Positions 22,554 through 33,366 of a DNA stretch of 64,000 nucleotides are shown here, one piece after another. This DNA comes from Oenanthe sinensis (taxonomy: Eukaryota; Streptophyta; Magnoliopsida; Apiales; Apiaceae), in assembly GCA_028671895.1 (NCBI GenBank), contig CM053802.1, forward strand, positions 37,858,201-37,922,200. The letters are read 5' to 3'. How positions within the stretch are numbered: position 1 is the first letter of the stretch; each line of letters starts with the position of its first letter. A program made the translations under genes and the position numbers. The notes under the pieces are model-generated. The model did no database searches. It was not told the DNA's origin and saw only the letters and a program-made list of their open reading frames with translations.

Positions 22554-24103
22554 TGTTGGTGTAGGTGCCCTAGAGGCAATACAATGTTTATTTTGATAAA
22601 CCTTTATGTCAATTGATTATTCAATAAACGTATTTATTATGACTTTAATTACTGCGATATATTTGTTAGCATAATAAATGTCCTTAGAATCATGATACAC
22701 ATTGTATAGTTTAGTACATGTCTTGAACTTGAGATTATATAATATATCATATTCTTAAATGTCCCTAGTCGAGTATTATTATTATAGGACAATAATAATA
22801 CATAGATAGACTAGTATGTTGTTTGACAGATGACCACATCTCATTGGTTATAAGTATGGGGATACTAAAGTCAACACATAGGTACATGCAGGAGTACATG
22901 GTACTGGACAGACCCACAGTGAGATTCTTCATGTTTAATAAAGTCATAAGAAAGACTCACAGTGATAATGGTGTAATGATCCTCTGACTTGAGATCATTA
23001 TATTTCTATACGAGGATTAATATACTTTGACAACATTAAAAGTTACCTTTGACCGGGTAATGATAAAAGTGGACATCGGGTATATCATGAGTCGTATGAG
23101 AAATATGAATGATAGATAAAGGATTTAACCCTCCTATAATTAGGAGAGATATTATTGGCCTCTTGATTGAGTGAGACTATAAAATGCATGGCCGTGCTCA
23201 AATAATGATTTGTTTTCATAGTCTACTCATGGATCAAGTAAACCCGGATTAAATGTTGAAGAGGATGACTAAATACATGCCTCGAGTTTAATCTATAATA
23301 TATATGGTTAAAGGGATTATATTACACGGAAACATTAATTACGAAAGGTTTTATCGAATCACGATTTAATTATTATTTAATTGGGTAGCAATGATGTATT
23401 ACTAGATGCCGCTCATTGTTTATAATTTTATTGGAGAATAAAATTATTGCTAATTAAATAATAGCCTATAGGGTCACACACATAGAGCACTTAGAGGAAT
23501 AATTAATTTAAATTATAGATTTAAATTAATTGATGATTATTTGAATTTTATTATATTAATTAAGTGAGACTTAATTAATTAAAATAATATAAATTCGAAT
23601 TTGAAGAGGATTTCTGCCCATAATAATTAAGTATGACTTAGTTATTAATTAAATAATAGAAAACCGTTTTTATTATTTAATCCTATACCTACATGGGTTA
23701 GGTTTTGCTGCTTAGGCCCGTTTAACCAGTCATTATAAATAGATAATGATAGGTTAAAAGAGCCATACGTTTTTATATGATAAAACCCTAGAGGCAGAGC
23801 AAGAGAGGCAGCAAAGACAGTCATTCGAAATCATCAAAGGAGGCTAGTACATCCATCCCGTAATCAAGATCGTGAGACGCTCTTGAAGGTGCTCGTGTGG
23901 ATACCATAGAGGTGCTTTCGAGAGGAAGACACAAATCGTGATAGCAAGGATCTCCGTTGAGTTCGTTACATTCAAGATCTTAATAGGTATGATTCGTTTA
24001 TCACCATAATCCGTCAATCCTTATACATGATCCTGCGTAAGGGTTCCGAAAATTTTGTTATTTTTACGTTAATCCGCTGCGTTTTATGCCTCGGAACCCA
24101 ACA
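22554..24103 (+). repeat. 3' LTR of the Angela-type element
   Basis: 1550 bp, matching 15114-16663 except for one base seen by eye near 22721. It is followed by GTTTC. Confidence 0.95.
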
Positions 24104-24108
24104 GTTTC
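24104..24108. repeat. Target-site duplication GTTTC (right copy)
   Basis: A perfect copy of 15109-15113. Confidence 0.92.
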
Positions 24109-25649
24109 AGCAAATGTTTGGGAATACACTTAACCGTCTAGAACACCCTATCTAATTCTAGATATTCATTTTACTGCATATAAAATCAAGTATAAAATGT
24201 ACTAATTAAACTCATGAATCCTAGCATGCAATCTTATTCTTAGCAATCAATTGAGCATTTAAGACCTAAGATGCTAACATGCTATCATGAATATAATACA
24301 TTTCAAAACTTAATAAACATACAGTTCTGAATTAGATAAACGTATACTAGTTAGAATGTATACCTGTGAAGTGCTTAGTGATTCATCTACAGTGTTGGTC
24401 ATTTATGCCAGATATCCATTTGGTGCATCACTGTCACTGATAGAATCAACCTTGCATTTAACTTCATCAACAAATGCTTTCCCTTGCTGCATCCTCACTA
24501 ATGCTTGAGATTCCTGCTATAACCCAACATAGTGTCTTCATCTTTTGCTTGCTCCTTTTCTGATCTTGTAGGTGTCATACTCCATCTTGAGTAAAAGTGT
24601 TTTGTTCTGACCTCAGCTGTACCTTCCATGACGACCTCTATTTCTAGGTTTGTTGAACGAACGTATCGAAAGCTATTTGCTCCTTATCAGCATCTGAAAA
24701 GTCCACTCCCTCTTTGGGCTCAGACCGATGTGGTACAATCACATCTCCTTCCATATGCTCAGGAACAACAACCATCGTAACAAATTCATTATCAAAACCC
24801 ATTCTTCATTGATCTCGGTCGAACACTGGAATCTTGAATTGATTTTAAGGTGCCATCTTAATATAGATTTAGAATAGAGATAATAAACTTTTCTTATTAC
24901 TTGAGTAGTAATTAAAAGAAAATTGAATTATCTCCAAATAAATCAAAGCTCCAAAACTGGTCACCAAAAATAATTCTAAGTACCCGACACTAGGCTCTGT
25001 AGATAATCTATGTCGATCTCGATCTATATCTCGATCTACATCTCGATGTCGATAGGTCGAGATTTACCTTAGCATATTTTAAGCCATTTTTGCAAGTCGA
25101 TCTCGATCTCGATCTACAAAACTTTTGCCTGCGTCAAAATTTCACCAAGTCGAAATTCTCAAAGTAGATATTCTCAAGTCGAACTTTTGTCCTTGGTCGA
25201 AATTTGCTGTCTGTCACTTTCACACTTTTTGACTTTTGTGTCTTTTCTCACCTAACTCACCAAACAACCACGTGCTAGGTACAGAGTCTTCTGATAATTA
25301 CTTTTTGTGCAGTGAGTTTGTCCAATCAAAAGCCAATAACACCCTTTTCACTTTATGTCTTTAGAAAAGGTAATCAAAAAGTTGCTGGGTTTATCTTCTT
25401 TACAAGAACAGCGATGAACATGTGAAGAACACCACAAACCAAAGTACCCAGTTTAATTCACAACAATTATCTAAAATACACCCAAGCTAAATAATTACAC
25501 CTGGAGTATTTAAATAATTTTAGGACGAGTTTTCATTGTTTAATTAATTTAAGTACACTTTTCAAGAAAATCTTAAAAAGTAGATCTGGACTTGAAAACT
25601 CCCTAATCTTCTACCAAACACAAGGATCTATGTTTTGTATGTCAAACAT
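24109..25649 (-). other. 5' internal region of the outer element
   Basis: Holds the gag remnant (24364-24856) and, nearer the primer site, scattered CGATCT motifs at 25010-25110 resembling the LTR array. The rest is AT-rich without recognisable coding. Confidence 0.55.
24364..24856 (-). pseudogene. Sirevirus-like gag remnant
   Basis: From a minus-strand ATG at 24856 the translation starts MAP, meets a stop, then reads FKIPVFDRD, similar to the start of Sirevirus gag. After disruptions it shows VVPEHMEGD, SEPKEGV and DADKEQIAF. Near 24480-24364 it reads KAFVDEVKCKVDSISDSD and ends STSQ. The last part is closely similar to 41455-41588 on the plus strand, where the frame reads KVFVGEVKYKVDCISDSDES and ends STSK. 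Gag would form the particle shell. Stops make it non-functional. In both copies the coding similarity stops at an AG/GTA junction followed by conserved AT-rich text. Confidence 0.5.
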
Positions 25650-25664
25650 TAAGCTCTGATACCA
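25650..25664 (-). other. Primer-binding site of the outer element
   Basis: The minus strand reads TGGTATCAGAGCTTA, a full match to the initiator-Met tRNA pattern, two bases from the LTR end at 25667. Confidence 0.9.
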
Positions 25665-25666
25665 AC

Positions 25667-27242
25667 TGTTAGGTCCAAATATGTTGTAAGGGGGGGTGAA
25701 TACAACTTTTTACGATTTAAGGAATATGAGAAGCAATGAGAAGCAATAAATATTATGTAATAAATCAACACAGAATTTCAAGAATATATCGTTATATTCA
25801 TTGAAGGATTTGCTACAACATTCATTACAATAGTACAACAGAAGTAAAGAGAGAGGAGTAAATGATACTAAGCTCTGTGAATATACTCCCTCTCTATTAC
25901 AAGTGTTTTTCTCAATATTGCTTTACATTGCGTTCTATGCTCTCTTGAAATGTTACACAACTACTTCTATTTATACTACTTTGTAATCTATGACTTGTAG
26001 ACTTGATCTTGTCCTTTTTGTGTACGTGGCCCAATCAGGACTCGTTAACAAAAAGTACTTTCCCAACCACTCTGGATCAACCGTTCACAATAAGCCACTT
26101 GTCCCTTGAACATTAAATGCTACATATCGACCTGCATCTCGATCTCGGCCTGGACCCATCTCGATCTCGATCTGGGTTGACAATCTCGATCTGTGAAAAT
26201 CTCGATCTCGATCTGTGAAAATCTCGATCTCGATCTATGAGAATCTCGATCTCGATCTGTGAGAATCTCGATCTCGATCTCGATCTGTGAGAATCTCGAT
26301 CTCGATCTCGATCTTGGTTTGGATCGACATTTGCCTTGCAATGTTTATCTTTAATAATCAATCTCGATCCGCATCTCGATCTGCCGTGGATCGACATTTG
26401 CCTTGCAATGTTTATCTTTAATAATCAATCTCGATCCGCATCTCGATCTGCTGTGGATCGACATTTGCCTTGGCAAATATGCACTCATCGAATGTTGACT
26501 TTCTTTAGTGACTAATTGTGGATTAACCTTTATGAGCAAGTTTCCCTAGCTTCTTCAATATTCTTCAACAAGCTCTTGAACATGGATCTCTACTACTGAC
26601 ATAAACTTGCTATCAATGTCCTGACACTTGATGCAACGGTCTGGTTCATAAGTGACTAGTCTTGATAGGGTTCTTGCTTCTGAATAGATTACCATGTTCA
26701 ATTGGTAATGTGGCTTCCCAATAAGTGGTTCGAACATTAACTGTTAATAAACAATGTAACTTCACTAGAATCTTTTCTAGTACTTCGACAACGTCTTCAT
26801 TACTACTACAATCTTGAATACTTCATTCTCTGTTCTTCACTGATTGTCAGTGAGTATAACTTCAAGACTGTAGCTGTCTTCTTTAACCTTTGTCTTTACC
26901 ATGTCTTCAATTCTTCTAGATTCCTATGCTTAAAACACTGTCTATCTTCAATCAATGCTGTTACACTGAAATCTTTTAGTGGCACTGCTATACTGAATCT
27001 TCAACACTTTTGAAACCCTGAAAGTCTTTAAACATTATTCTTCACTGAGGCATGAACATATAAATGAACTTCTTTCAGTGACCTGTAGTAGACTTCAAAA
27101 CTTCTTCTAATGTCTTGATTCACTGTATTTGTCTTGTCTTCATGTCTTGCTGATTTCTGTGTAATCGTAGTATTATTTACTTGTCCTGTTCTAGTGTTGA
27201 GTTATCACGATTACTATTTATACAGCTTCGTCGTTTCCAACA
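25667..27242 (-). repeat. 5' LTR of the outer Sirevirus-like element
   Basis: 1576 bp, TGTTAGGTCC to TTTCCAACA. TATAAATA on the minus strand is at 25968-25975. The GATCTC array is at about 26140-26313 and the 67 bp tandem at about 26323-26480. It differs from 189-1799 by about six substitutions and two array-length changes. Confidence 0.92.
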
Positions 27243-27247
27243 AATAG
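27243..27247. repeat. Target-site duplication AATAG (right copy)
   Basis: A perfect copy of 184-188. Confidence 0.9.
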
Positions 27248-28043
27248 TCTAACTTGTAGACTCTTCTAACAATGCTACCACACTTGTTTATAAACTACAA
27301 GTGTATTTTTACAATTCCTATTTTAGGATTGTTTCTATCTACCTTCCTTTTTCTATTTTTAGAAAACAGGTTTGAAAGACAGCTACAGATTGAGTCTTCA
27401 CAGTCATCATAGACTGTCTTCCATAGGTGTGCTTTTGTCCTCTGGATTTTCAACAAATAGTCCTTCTGTGTTGTCTCAATCACATGATAATTTCCTGTTA
27501 AGCATATCAATTGATCCATCCTTTAATCCATCAACTGATGTTCTTCTTCGATTGATCTTTATATCCATCGATTGATAAATAATGACTTATCGATTGATAG
27601 ATGTTATCAATCGATACATAAATCGATGGGTCTTCACATCAGTTGATGGTCTTCAATACTTGACTTGGCTTCTTCGATTGATCTCCTGTCCATCGATGCT
27701 TGAATATCAATCGATCATCCTTCACTTGTGCAATTTCCTGTCTTCAAATAATTACAATTTGAAAGTTTAATTTACACATCAATTGATGACCATATCAATC
27801 GACTCTAACATCAATTGATGAGAATAATATCAATTGATTTACACCTTATCGATTGAAATAGACTAAGTACACCTATGCTACAGTCCAAATTATCAGTTGA
27901 TTCACATAAACACTTCAACTGATAAATGGTTTCCTGATTAATTGATATTTATAACTTTCATATCAATTGATCAGTTACATCAAATAAAATTTTTATGATT
28001 CTAAGATTATTGTTATCATCAAATTACATGTAAATTCCTAACA
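27248..28043 (-). repeat. Sirevirus-like LTR fragment with palindromic motif array
   Basis: Continues the LTR begun at 1-188. On the minus strand it starts TGTTAGGAATTTACATG, with a purine tract immediately upstream, so it is a 3' LTR. Between about 27500 and 27980 there are around twenty copies of ATCAATTGAT, ATCGATTGAT and near variants. They include a 12 bp perfect inverted repeat TATCGATTGATA (27588-27599 with 27605-27616). Confidence 0.65.
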
Positions 28044-28056
28044 CTTCCTCTCATAG
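28044..28056 (-). other. Polypurine tract beside the split Sirevirus-like LTR
   Basis: On the minus strand CTATGAGAGGAAG directly precedes the LTR start TGTTAGG. Confidence 0.5.
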
Positions 28057-28464
28057 ATTCTTGGTTCTTATTCAAAACCTTTATTTCATCATATTAGTCA
28101 TTCGTTGATTTGTCCTAGACTCTAATGTAAATTGTTGTCGAGGTGTTTTATTCTAATCATCACCAATAACCGTTGTACTATTCTCCCCCCTTTTGACATC
28201 ATCACTTTCTTTACTTGTTACAACCAATAGTAATTCCTCTGAAATGGTTTGAATATATGATTAAGTACTGACAAGTGTTGTAAAACTAGTGTTAGAGTAG
28301 AAAATTTTTAATTCAGTTCATATGAATATTATAATATTATTATTCATTTTAATTCAGTTATATTATTAAAATTTTATATAAGATTTTATCAAAATTTAAA
28401 TATTGGATAATTTAAGCATATATAAAATATTAATAATGAAAAATATTTTATATTTTAAGAATTA

Positions 28465-28503
<39 letters not shown>

Positions 28504-28563
28504 AACACGCGTGTACACACACATATATGTATAATTAAATTGTATTTATTATAAGACGAGTTT

Positions 28564-28634
<71 letters not shown>

Positions 28635-29539
28635 AATATAAATAAGAAAAGTATAAGTTATTCAAACTAATATATTGCACGAGGTATAATCCTATATTGT
28701 AAAAATCGAAATACTAAAAGTTTTACTAGGTACTTCCTCTGGCCTTGACTATATATATTATATATTAAATAAAATTTTACTTATTATTCAACACGATCCC
28801 AAACTATATAAATATTATTTAATAAATAGAATTATACTTTTGGTCCAATATATATAAAACACAATTTTTACAATTAAATTTATATAAAATAAAAAACATA
28901 TCATATGACATATGTAATAAAAAACGTATCAATAAAAATATTATATAAAAATATATTTTCCTAAATATTAGTCAGTTCACGATACACTCTCTCTCTGTAT
29001 TTATATATATGAGTTTTGGTCCCTAACATGCAATGGTTGAGAAATCATGAATCCGCACTTTTTTTTCGCGGATAAGAAAAAACCCTAGCTAGCTCTATTG
29101 AAGCGCGTATAGATGACATGACCCCTGGATTCACAAAAATTCCACGTGTTAATACTATCCGTGAAAAAAAACGTGGATAGATAGTTGAAACAATCGATTG
29201 TCAGGGACTAGGACCCTATATGGGTTTGACACACACACACATGGAGAGTTTTGATAAAAACTTTTAAGTTATAAATTTATAAACTTTTTAAAATTTAGTT
29301 TTTTCAATTGTTATTTTTGCAAATAATTGAAATCAATTACTACTCAATTAAGAAACATGTTTTTGATATTTTTTATGAATAACTAAATTTTTTATGTTAC
29401 GGTATCCAACACATATATAATTTGAGTTCAACATATTTTGTTGAATTATAATTATACTTGTGTTGAAATAAGTATATAAATATTTTTATAATGATATAAT
29501 TAAGTAAAACATATGAAATAATCATCACTTTTTTAAGTT
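28057..29539. other. AT-rich region with microsatellites, no gene
   Basis: The first 250 bp look like element interior (a C-run tract ATTCTCCCCCCTTTTGACATC). The rest is AT-rich with (TA)n at 28464-28486, (AC)n at 28487-28503, (TC)n at 28569-28599 and (TA)n at 28599-28630. No coding signal was found. Confidence 0.6.
29007..29221. mobile_element. Possible foldback/MITE-like element
   Basis: About 215 bp. Both ends carry related inverted text: TTTGGTCCCTAACATGCAAT at the left and, reading inward from the right, GGGTCCTAGTCCCTGACAAT. Internal inverted copies of TATCCG-GAAAAAAAA lie at about 29053-29075 and 29157-29179. The terminal repeats are imperfect and no clear target duplication was found, so this is tentative. 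Confidence 0.35.
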
Positions 29540-30747
29540 GTTATTTACCCTTAGTACTTAACAATAAGTTTGTAAGGGGGGCGGGGTAAATACAAATTTA
29601 AGAATTATATCAAATTCTTGCGGATTTATAAGTTTGTATTCAATAATGTTTGAGTGTTTGAGATAGTAAACTAACAAAGATTACAAAAGAGAACTAAAAT
29701 GAATAATTGAAAACAGTTCCTTGAAAATTACTAGTGGATTGGTTTCCCATTAGTGAATATTTTTGCTTTCAAATAAACTTGGTCTAAAAACGAAGATGCT
29801 TACAAATGTAAAATGAACACAAAAAAGCACTACAAAGGATTCCTATTCTTTACTGTGCTTTTCCTGTATTTTTGTTCTTTTTTCCTACACTTGTTACAAT
29901 GAACTACTAAACTATATATATTAGTTCATTTTATACTTTTATTTTTTATCAACTGATAAAAATTCAAATTGCATTTTACAATGTTTGCACTAAAACATAA
30001 TGTAGTTTTTTTCACAGTTTACATAGGTCTTTGCATTGTTCTGGAAAAGTCTTTATCTTGTTCTTCTCCTTGAAGACTATGTTCCTTTGAAAGTCTTCGC
30101 AGTTCAGACAAAACTATTTTCCATTGAGCCAGACATCTGCAAAGATTCCATTCTTTTTTTCCTTAGCCATTTTGAGAAACTTTGATCAATTGATAAATGT
30201 TGTAGAGCTTATCAATCGATTCATCTTTGCTTATTCATCGATAGATAGGTTATCCATTGATCAATTGATGTATCAATTGATATTTAGATATCCATCGATT
30301 ACTGTTTTATCCATTGATTTTCTTTGACAGATGTATCTGTTGATGTGGATCCATTGATTTGACTTTGTTGACCAACATCCATTGACTGATATCCATTGAC
30401 TCCTTTATCTGTTGATCACTTCATTTATGTGAATTCTAATTTAGAATATTTAAAATTTGTCAGCTATCCTTCATATTCGTTGAAGAGCTATCAATCGAAG
30501 CCAATAAATATCAGTTGGCAATTTAAAGTACATCCATCGACATATTACAATCAACTGATAATACATGAAATTCTAGATCAATTGCCACATACAAATTTAT
30601 CAGTTATTTAACAAGTATTTCAACTGATAAGAGGTTCTCTAGTCAATGGATATTTATAAGTCACATATTCATTGACTAGTTACAAAATTCAATAGCAAAT
30701 TTATAATTCTAAGTTTGGGTTATCATCACACTACATGATTTCTTACA
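29540..30747 (-). repeat. Sirevirus-like LTR with ATCAATTGAT-type array
   Basis: The right end reads TTTCTTACA followed by a polypurine tract on the minus strand. The left end carries the C-run signature (GTTTGTAAGGGGGGCGGGG). The exact left terminus is uncertain because no clean TG is seen. Motifs CATCGATTGAT, ATCAATTGAT and TATCCATTGAT recur between about 30185 and 30670. It is related to 1-188 plus 27248-28043, but clearly diverged. Confidence 0.6.
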
Positions 30748-30760
30748 ATTTCCCCCTATT
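30748..30760 (-). other. Polypurine tract
   Basis: On the minus strand AATAGGGGGAAAT sits directly upstream of the LTR start at 30747. Confidence 0.6.
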
Positions 30761-31165
30761 TATGAATATGAGAAATATGCATAAATCTCAGTTGATGATA
30801 ACAAAACCCGTAAGTAACTTCATTCTAGCATGAATTATAGAATTTGTTAAGAAATAAAATTTTGAGACAAAGTATTTAAGTACTCGTGACAGATGATTTC
30901 TGAGAAGTTGTGAATGAGTTTAATTTACTGTTTTCTACTTCTTCTTCCCATAAAATTTTCATTTGGTATGTCTTCATCCTCTTTCATCTTTCTGAATATT
31001 GACCATTTTAATATCTTCTCATCCTCAACTCTGTAATCCAATTCGCTTGCCAGATAATTAAGCTCCAGGTTGGGCAATTTGTCAATCTCCTGACAGATAT
31101 CACTAAATTTCTCTTTGCCATCCCGGTCTTTGTAGATCATCATGTAAAAAGGCTCATAGAGCACT
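30761..31165 (-). other. 3' interior of a truncated Sirevirus-like element
   Basis: Holds an unidentified 79-codon open frame (30925-31164) and ends abruptly at the TGTTAGTATT terminus of an Angela-type LTR stub at 31166, which cut this element. Confidence 0.45.
30925..31164 (-). CDS. Unidentified charged open frame near the 3' end of a Sirevirus-like element
   Basis: 79 codons, starting MLYEPFYMMIYKDRDGKEKF and ending GRRSRKQ. It is rich in Lys, Glu and Asp, with no signal peptide, membrane segment or zinc knuckle. I do not recognise a family. It lies where elements of this group may carry an extra reading frame between pol and the 3' LTR, and it is cut at its upstream side by the insertion at 31166, so the Met may not be the original start. 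It could equally be a chance frame; the composition is less AT-biased than the surrounding DNA. Confidence 0.25.
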   Translation of the reverse strand: MLYEPFYMMIYKDRDGKEKFSDICQEIDKLPNLELNYLASELDYRVEDEKILKWSIFRKMKEDEDIPNENFMGRRSRKQ

Positions 31166-31204
31166 TGTTAGTATTGGTGTCCTAGAGACAATATTAAAGC
31201 ATAA
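31166..31204 (+). repeat. Angela-type LTR stub (first 39 bp)
   Basis: TGTTAGTATTGGTGTCCTAG and the next few bases match the start of the LTR at 34255 with one change. The match then breaks where a Sirevirus-like LTR begins. It is interpreted as the surviving start of the 5' LTR whose 3' partner is at 34255. Confidence 0.65.
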
Positions 31205-32580
31205 TGTAACGTAGTATGTAATAGTGATAACGATAACTCAACTAAGAAACAAAGACAGATAAATAATACTAATATGCAGCACATGAATCCAGAAGGACAT
31301 ACAGGAATCATACATACATCATTGCAGAGCATTCAAGATGTAAAGTTTACTGAACGACAGTGAGAGAAGTTCATTAATATGTTCAGGCCTCAACAACAAA
31401 TAAGTGTTCATTAGATTTTAGACTAAAAATAGTGCAATGATTCAAGTATAGTTATCAAAGAGTTTCAGTGATCAGAAGCAATGAAATAGTCCAAAGTTAG
31501 TCAGCTAAAACAGAACAGAAGTCAAGGGAATTCAATTCAGTGTTAGTCATTTGTGAACCAGATCAGTGCACTAAGCGTCAGCACAACAAGAAAAGAATTA
31601 CCCTGATTAATCAGAAGAAAATCAGTTGATCAAGCTAAGCCAGAAGAGTGAAAATCAAGTGGTAAATACTTCATGTATTTCAAGAAATATTTAGAGGCAA
31701 GTATTACTACATATGGTGGCTCTTACACTCTTGAAGCAATGTAGTAAGGCGCAACAAAGTAGAATTGGCGCAACAAAATCATTCCAAGTCACCAAATCTC
31801 TAAGGGGATAAGTTTGTGGCGCCTGCATTAGGGACTCAATGTGCAGGCGTAACAAAAGTTACAAGGTGCAAGAAAAATCTTAACAGAAGGATTTTGTGGC
31901 GCCTACACATTGTAAATAGAGTATAGGCGCAACAAACACTTCTAGGCGCAAGGAAATACTTGGAAGGATCACCTCAAGAGTTTAGTGGCGCTTCTACAGG
32001 GTAATCACAGTGCAAGGCGCAACAAAGTGACATATAGGCGTAACATAGCTTCTGTGTATTGTTTCTAAGGCATTTGTGGCGCTTATACAGGGGAACCACT
32101 GCATAGGCGCAACAAACCAACCTGGTGGCGCAACAAACTATTTTATGAGCAACAAATACTTTAGTGGCGCCTATACACTACTCTTCATGATCAAGGCGCA
32201 ACAAAGGACTTATACAATTGTGGAATTCAATTTCCAAAAGTCTATAGAATATATATGGGTTAAATCAAAATGGACAGATGGATATATTATTCATTCATCA
32301 TCAACAAAAGAAATACAAACGGGAGCTCCATTAAAGACATACATTTATATCATCCAACTGTACTTCTGTTGTAACATTGATTGAATCCATTGAAGCTAAT
32401 CATTTGATTAGAAGTGTAGCACCTCAGGGATTTAATAATACATTATTATTTCCCTGAATCTTTGTATTTCATTAACTGCCTTTTTCATATCTTAAAAACA
32501 CAAACACTTAATCCACAATTAAACGAAAAATCTACCGCATCATATTCAACCCCCCTTCTATGATGATTTTGGACCTAACA
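31205..32580 (+). repeat. Sirevirus-like LTR with GGCGC hairpin array (plus strand)
   Basis: About 1376 bp. The 3' end has the signature CAACCCCCCTTCTATGATG and GGACCTAACA, followed by a primer site. The 5' end is taken as TGTAACGTAG; GATAACTCAACTAAG just after it matches the starts of related LTRs at 1770, 27220, 38470 and 46935. About five units of GTGGCGCCT...AGGCGCAAC lie between 31740 and 32210. Confidence 0.7.
31740..32210 (+). repeat. GTGGCGCC...GGCGCAACAAA hairpin array
   Basis: GTGGCGC starts at about 31816, 31902, 31985, 32077 and 32163. Each is followed 20-30 bases later by AGGCGYAAC, so each pair can form a stem. Extra AGGCGCAACAAA half-units occur at 31748, 31766, 31943 and 32035. 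Confidence 0.75.
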
Positions 32581-32582
32581 AT

Positions 32583-32595
32583 TGATATCAGAGCT
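32583..32595 (+). other. Primer-binding site of the plus-strand Sirevirus-like element
   Basis: TGATATCAGAGCT lies two bases after the LTR end. It matches initiator-Met TGGTATCAGAGC with one change. Confidence 0.75.
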
Positions 32596-32865
32596 TGTTG
32601 ATTGAAGTTACAAATCAAGATCCAAAAATAATTTTTCGAAAAGTGCATTTTTTGATCTAGAAAAAATTATATTGAAATTTCTTTATTATTAAAAAAAATT
32701 CAATTTCGAATTTTTCAAAGATTTTAAGTTCACTAATTTTAAGAAGACTATCAATCATCAAGAATTCGAATTAAATTTTTATTTATCAAAATTTAATTTT
32801 TATTCGAATTGATTTTAATTTTTAAGAAATTAATTATTTCTTAAGATTTAAAATTCTTCACAACC

Positions 32866-33366
32866 ATGAGTACCCAAAAACTTAGTAGCATCAAAATCCT
32901 AGCCTTCGATAAAAATGAATATATTTTATGGAAAAAGAAGATGTCCACTTTCATCAAATCAACTAATTCTAAATACATGGGAATTTTGGAAAATGGACCC
33001 TATGTACCTTAGAAGCTGACACCAGAAACAGTCTCAGATGACGACGAACGGATTCCTCAAGGATTTACCCCAAATGAGCCTTCAGAGTACACTGACACTA
33101 ACAAAGATCGAGATGCATGGGATAATCATCTTCAATGTATCCTAATGGATTCACTGGACAATACAATGCTGAATCAAGTGATTAATTGCACCAGTGCCAA
33201 ACAAATGTGGGATACGATTGATCTGGTAGTGGAAGGTACAACAGAAGTGAAGGAGAACAGGCTAGATATTCTTACATCCCAGTATGAAGTGTTCAAGTCA
33301 CTACTAGGAGAAAGTATCACTTAAGTATTTGAGAGATACAACAAATTATTGAATGACTTATCACAG
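32866..33366 (+). pseudogene. Sirevirus-like copia gag, truncated and joined to a foreign RT
   Basis: Starts MSTQKLSSIKILAFDKNEYI then LWKKKMSTFI, the usual copia gag N-terminus. It continues through DRDAWDNHLQCILMDSL, AKQMWDTIDLVVEG, RLDILTSQYEVFK and FERYNKLLNDL, the conserved blocks of the copia gag polypeptide (UBN2-type) domain. In-frame stops are TAG at 33010-33012 (codon 49) and TAA at 33322-33324 (codon 153). It ends at about 33366 where sequence switches to Angela-type RT, with no zinc knuckle, protease or integrase between. The ATG sits 270 bp after the primer site, normal for this group. Confidence 0.85.

Larger units (their letters stand above)
15114..24103 (+). mobile_element. 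Ty1/copia element, Angela/BARE-1 type, nearly intact
   Basis: 8990 bp with two 1550 bp LTRs differing at one base by eye (15281-15290 against 22721-22730), a perfect GTTTC duplication, primer site, polypurine tract and a full gag-PR-INT-RT-RH frame with two stops. The lineage is inferred from the LTR start (GCCCTAGAGGCAAT is shared with Angela/BARE LTRs), the 1.9 kb leader, the total size near 9 kb and the gag sequence. It sits inside the interior of the minus-strand Sirevirus-like element and is the youngest insertion there. One difference in 1550 bp suggests an age of tens of thousands of years or less under usual plant rates; this is a rough inference. Confidence 0.95.
189..27242 (-). mobile_element. 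Sirevirus-like Ty1/copia element (27 kb with nested insertions)
   Basis: Two near-identical LTRs (189-1799 and 25667-27242) flank an interior with a primer-binding site at the right and a polypurine tract at the left, so the element reads on the minus strand. Perfect AATAG duplications flank it. Removing the two nested elements leaves about 10.8 kb. The interior keeps a gag-like remnant near the primer site, but I find no protease, integrase, RT or RNase H. It is therefore a non-autonomous element with large non-coding stretches. The Sirevirus assignment rests on the LTR end (a C-run plus CTTACAACATA), the several polypurine-like tracts near the 3' LTR, and homology of its gag region to 41455-41595. 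The two LTRs differ at roughly six substitutions plus repeat-length changes, so it is older than the copia element inside it. Confidence 0.85.

Noticed and set aside
25650..25664. tRNA gene fragments suggested by initiator-Met complementarity
   Set aside because: The matches are only 12-16 bases, lie next to LTR ends and are primer-binding sites. No cloverleaf is present.
28464..28630. TA/AC/TC repeats as a regulatory island
   Set aside because: Plain microsatellites in AT-rich DNA; nothing else supports a function.
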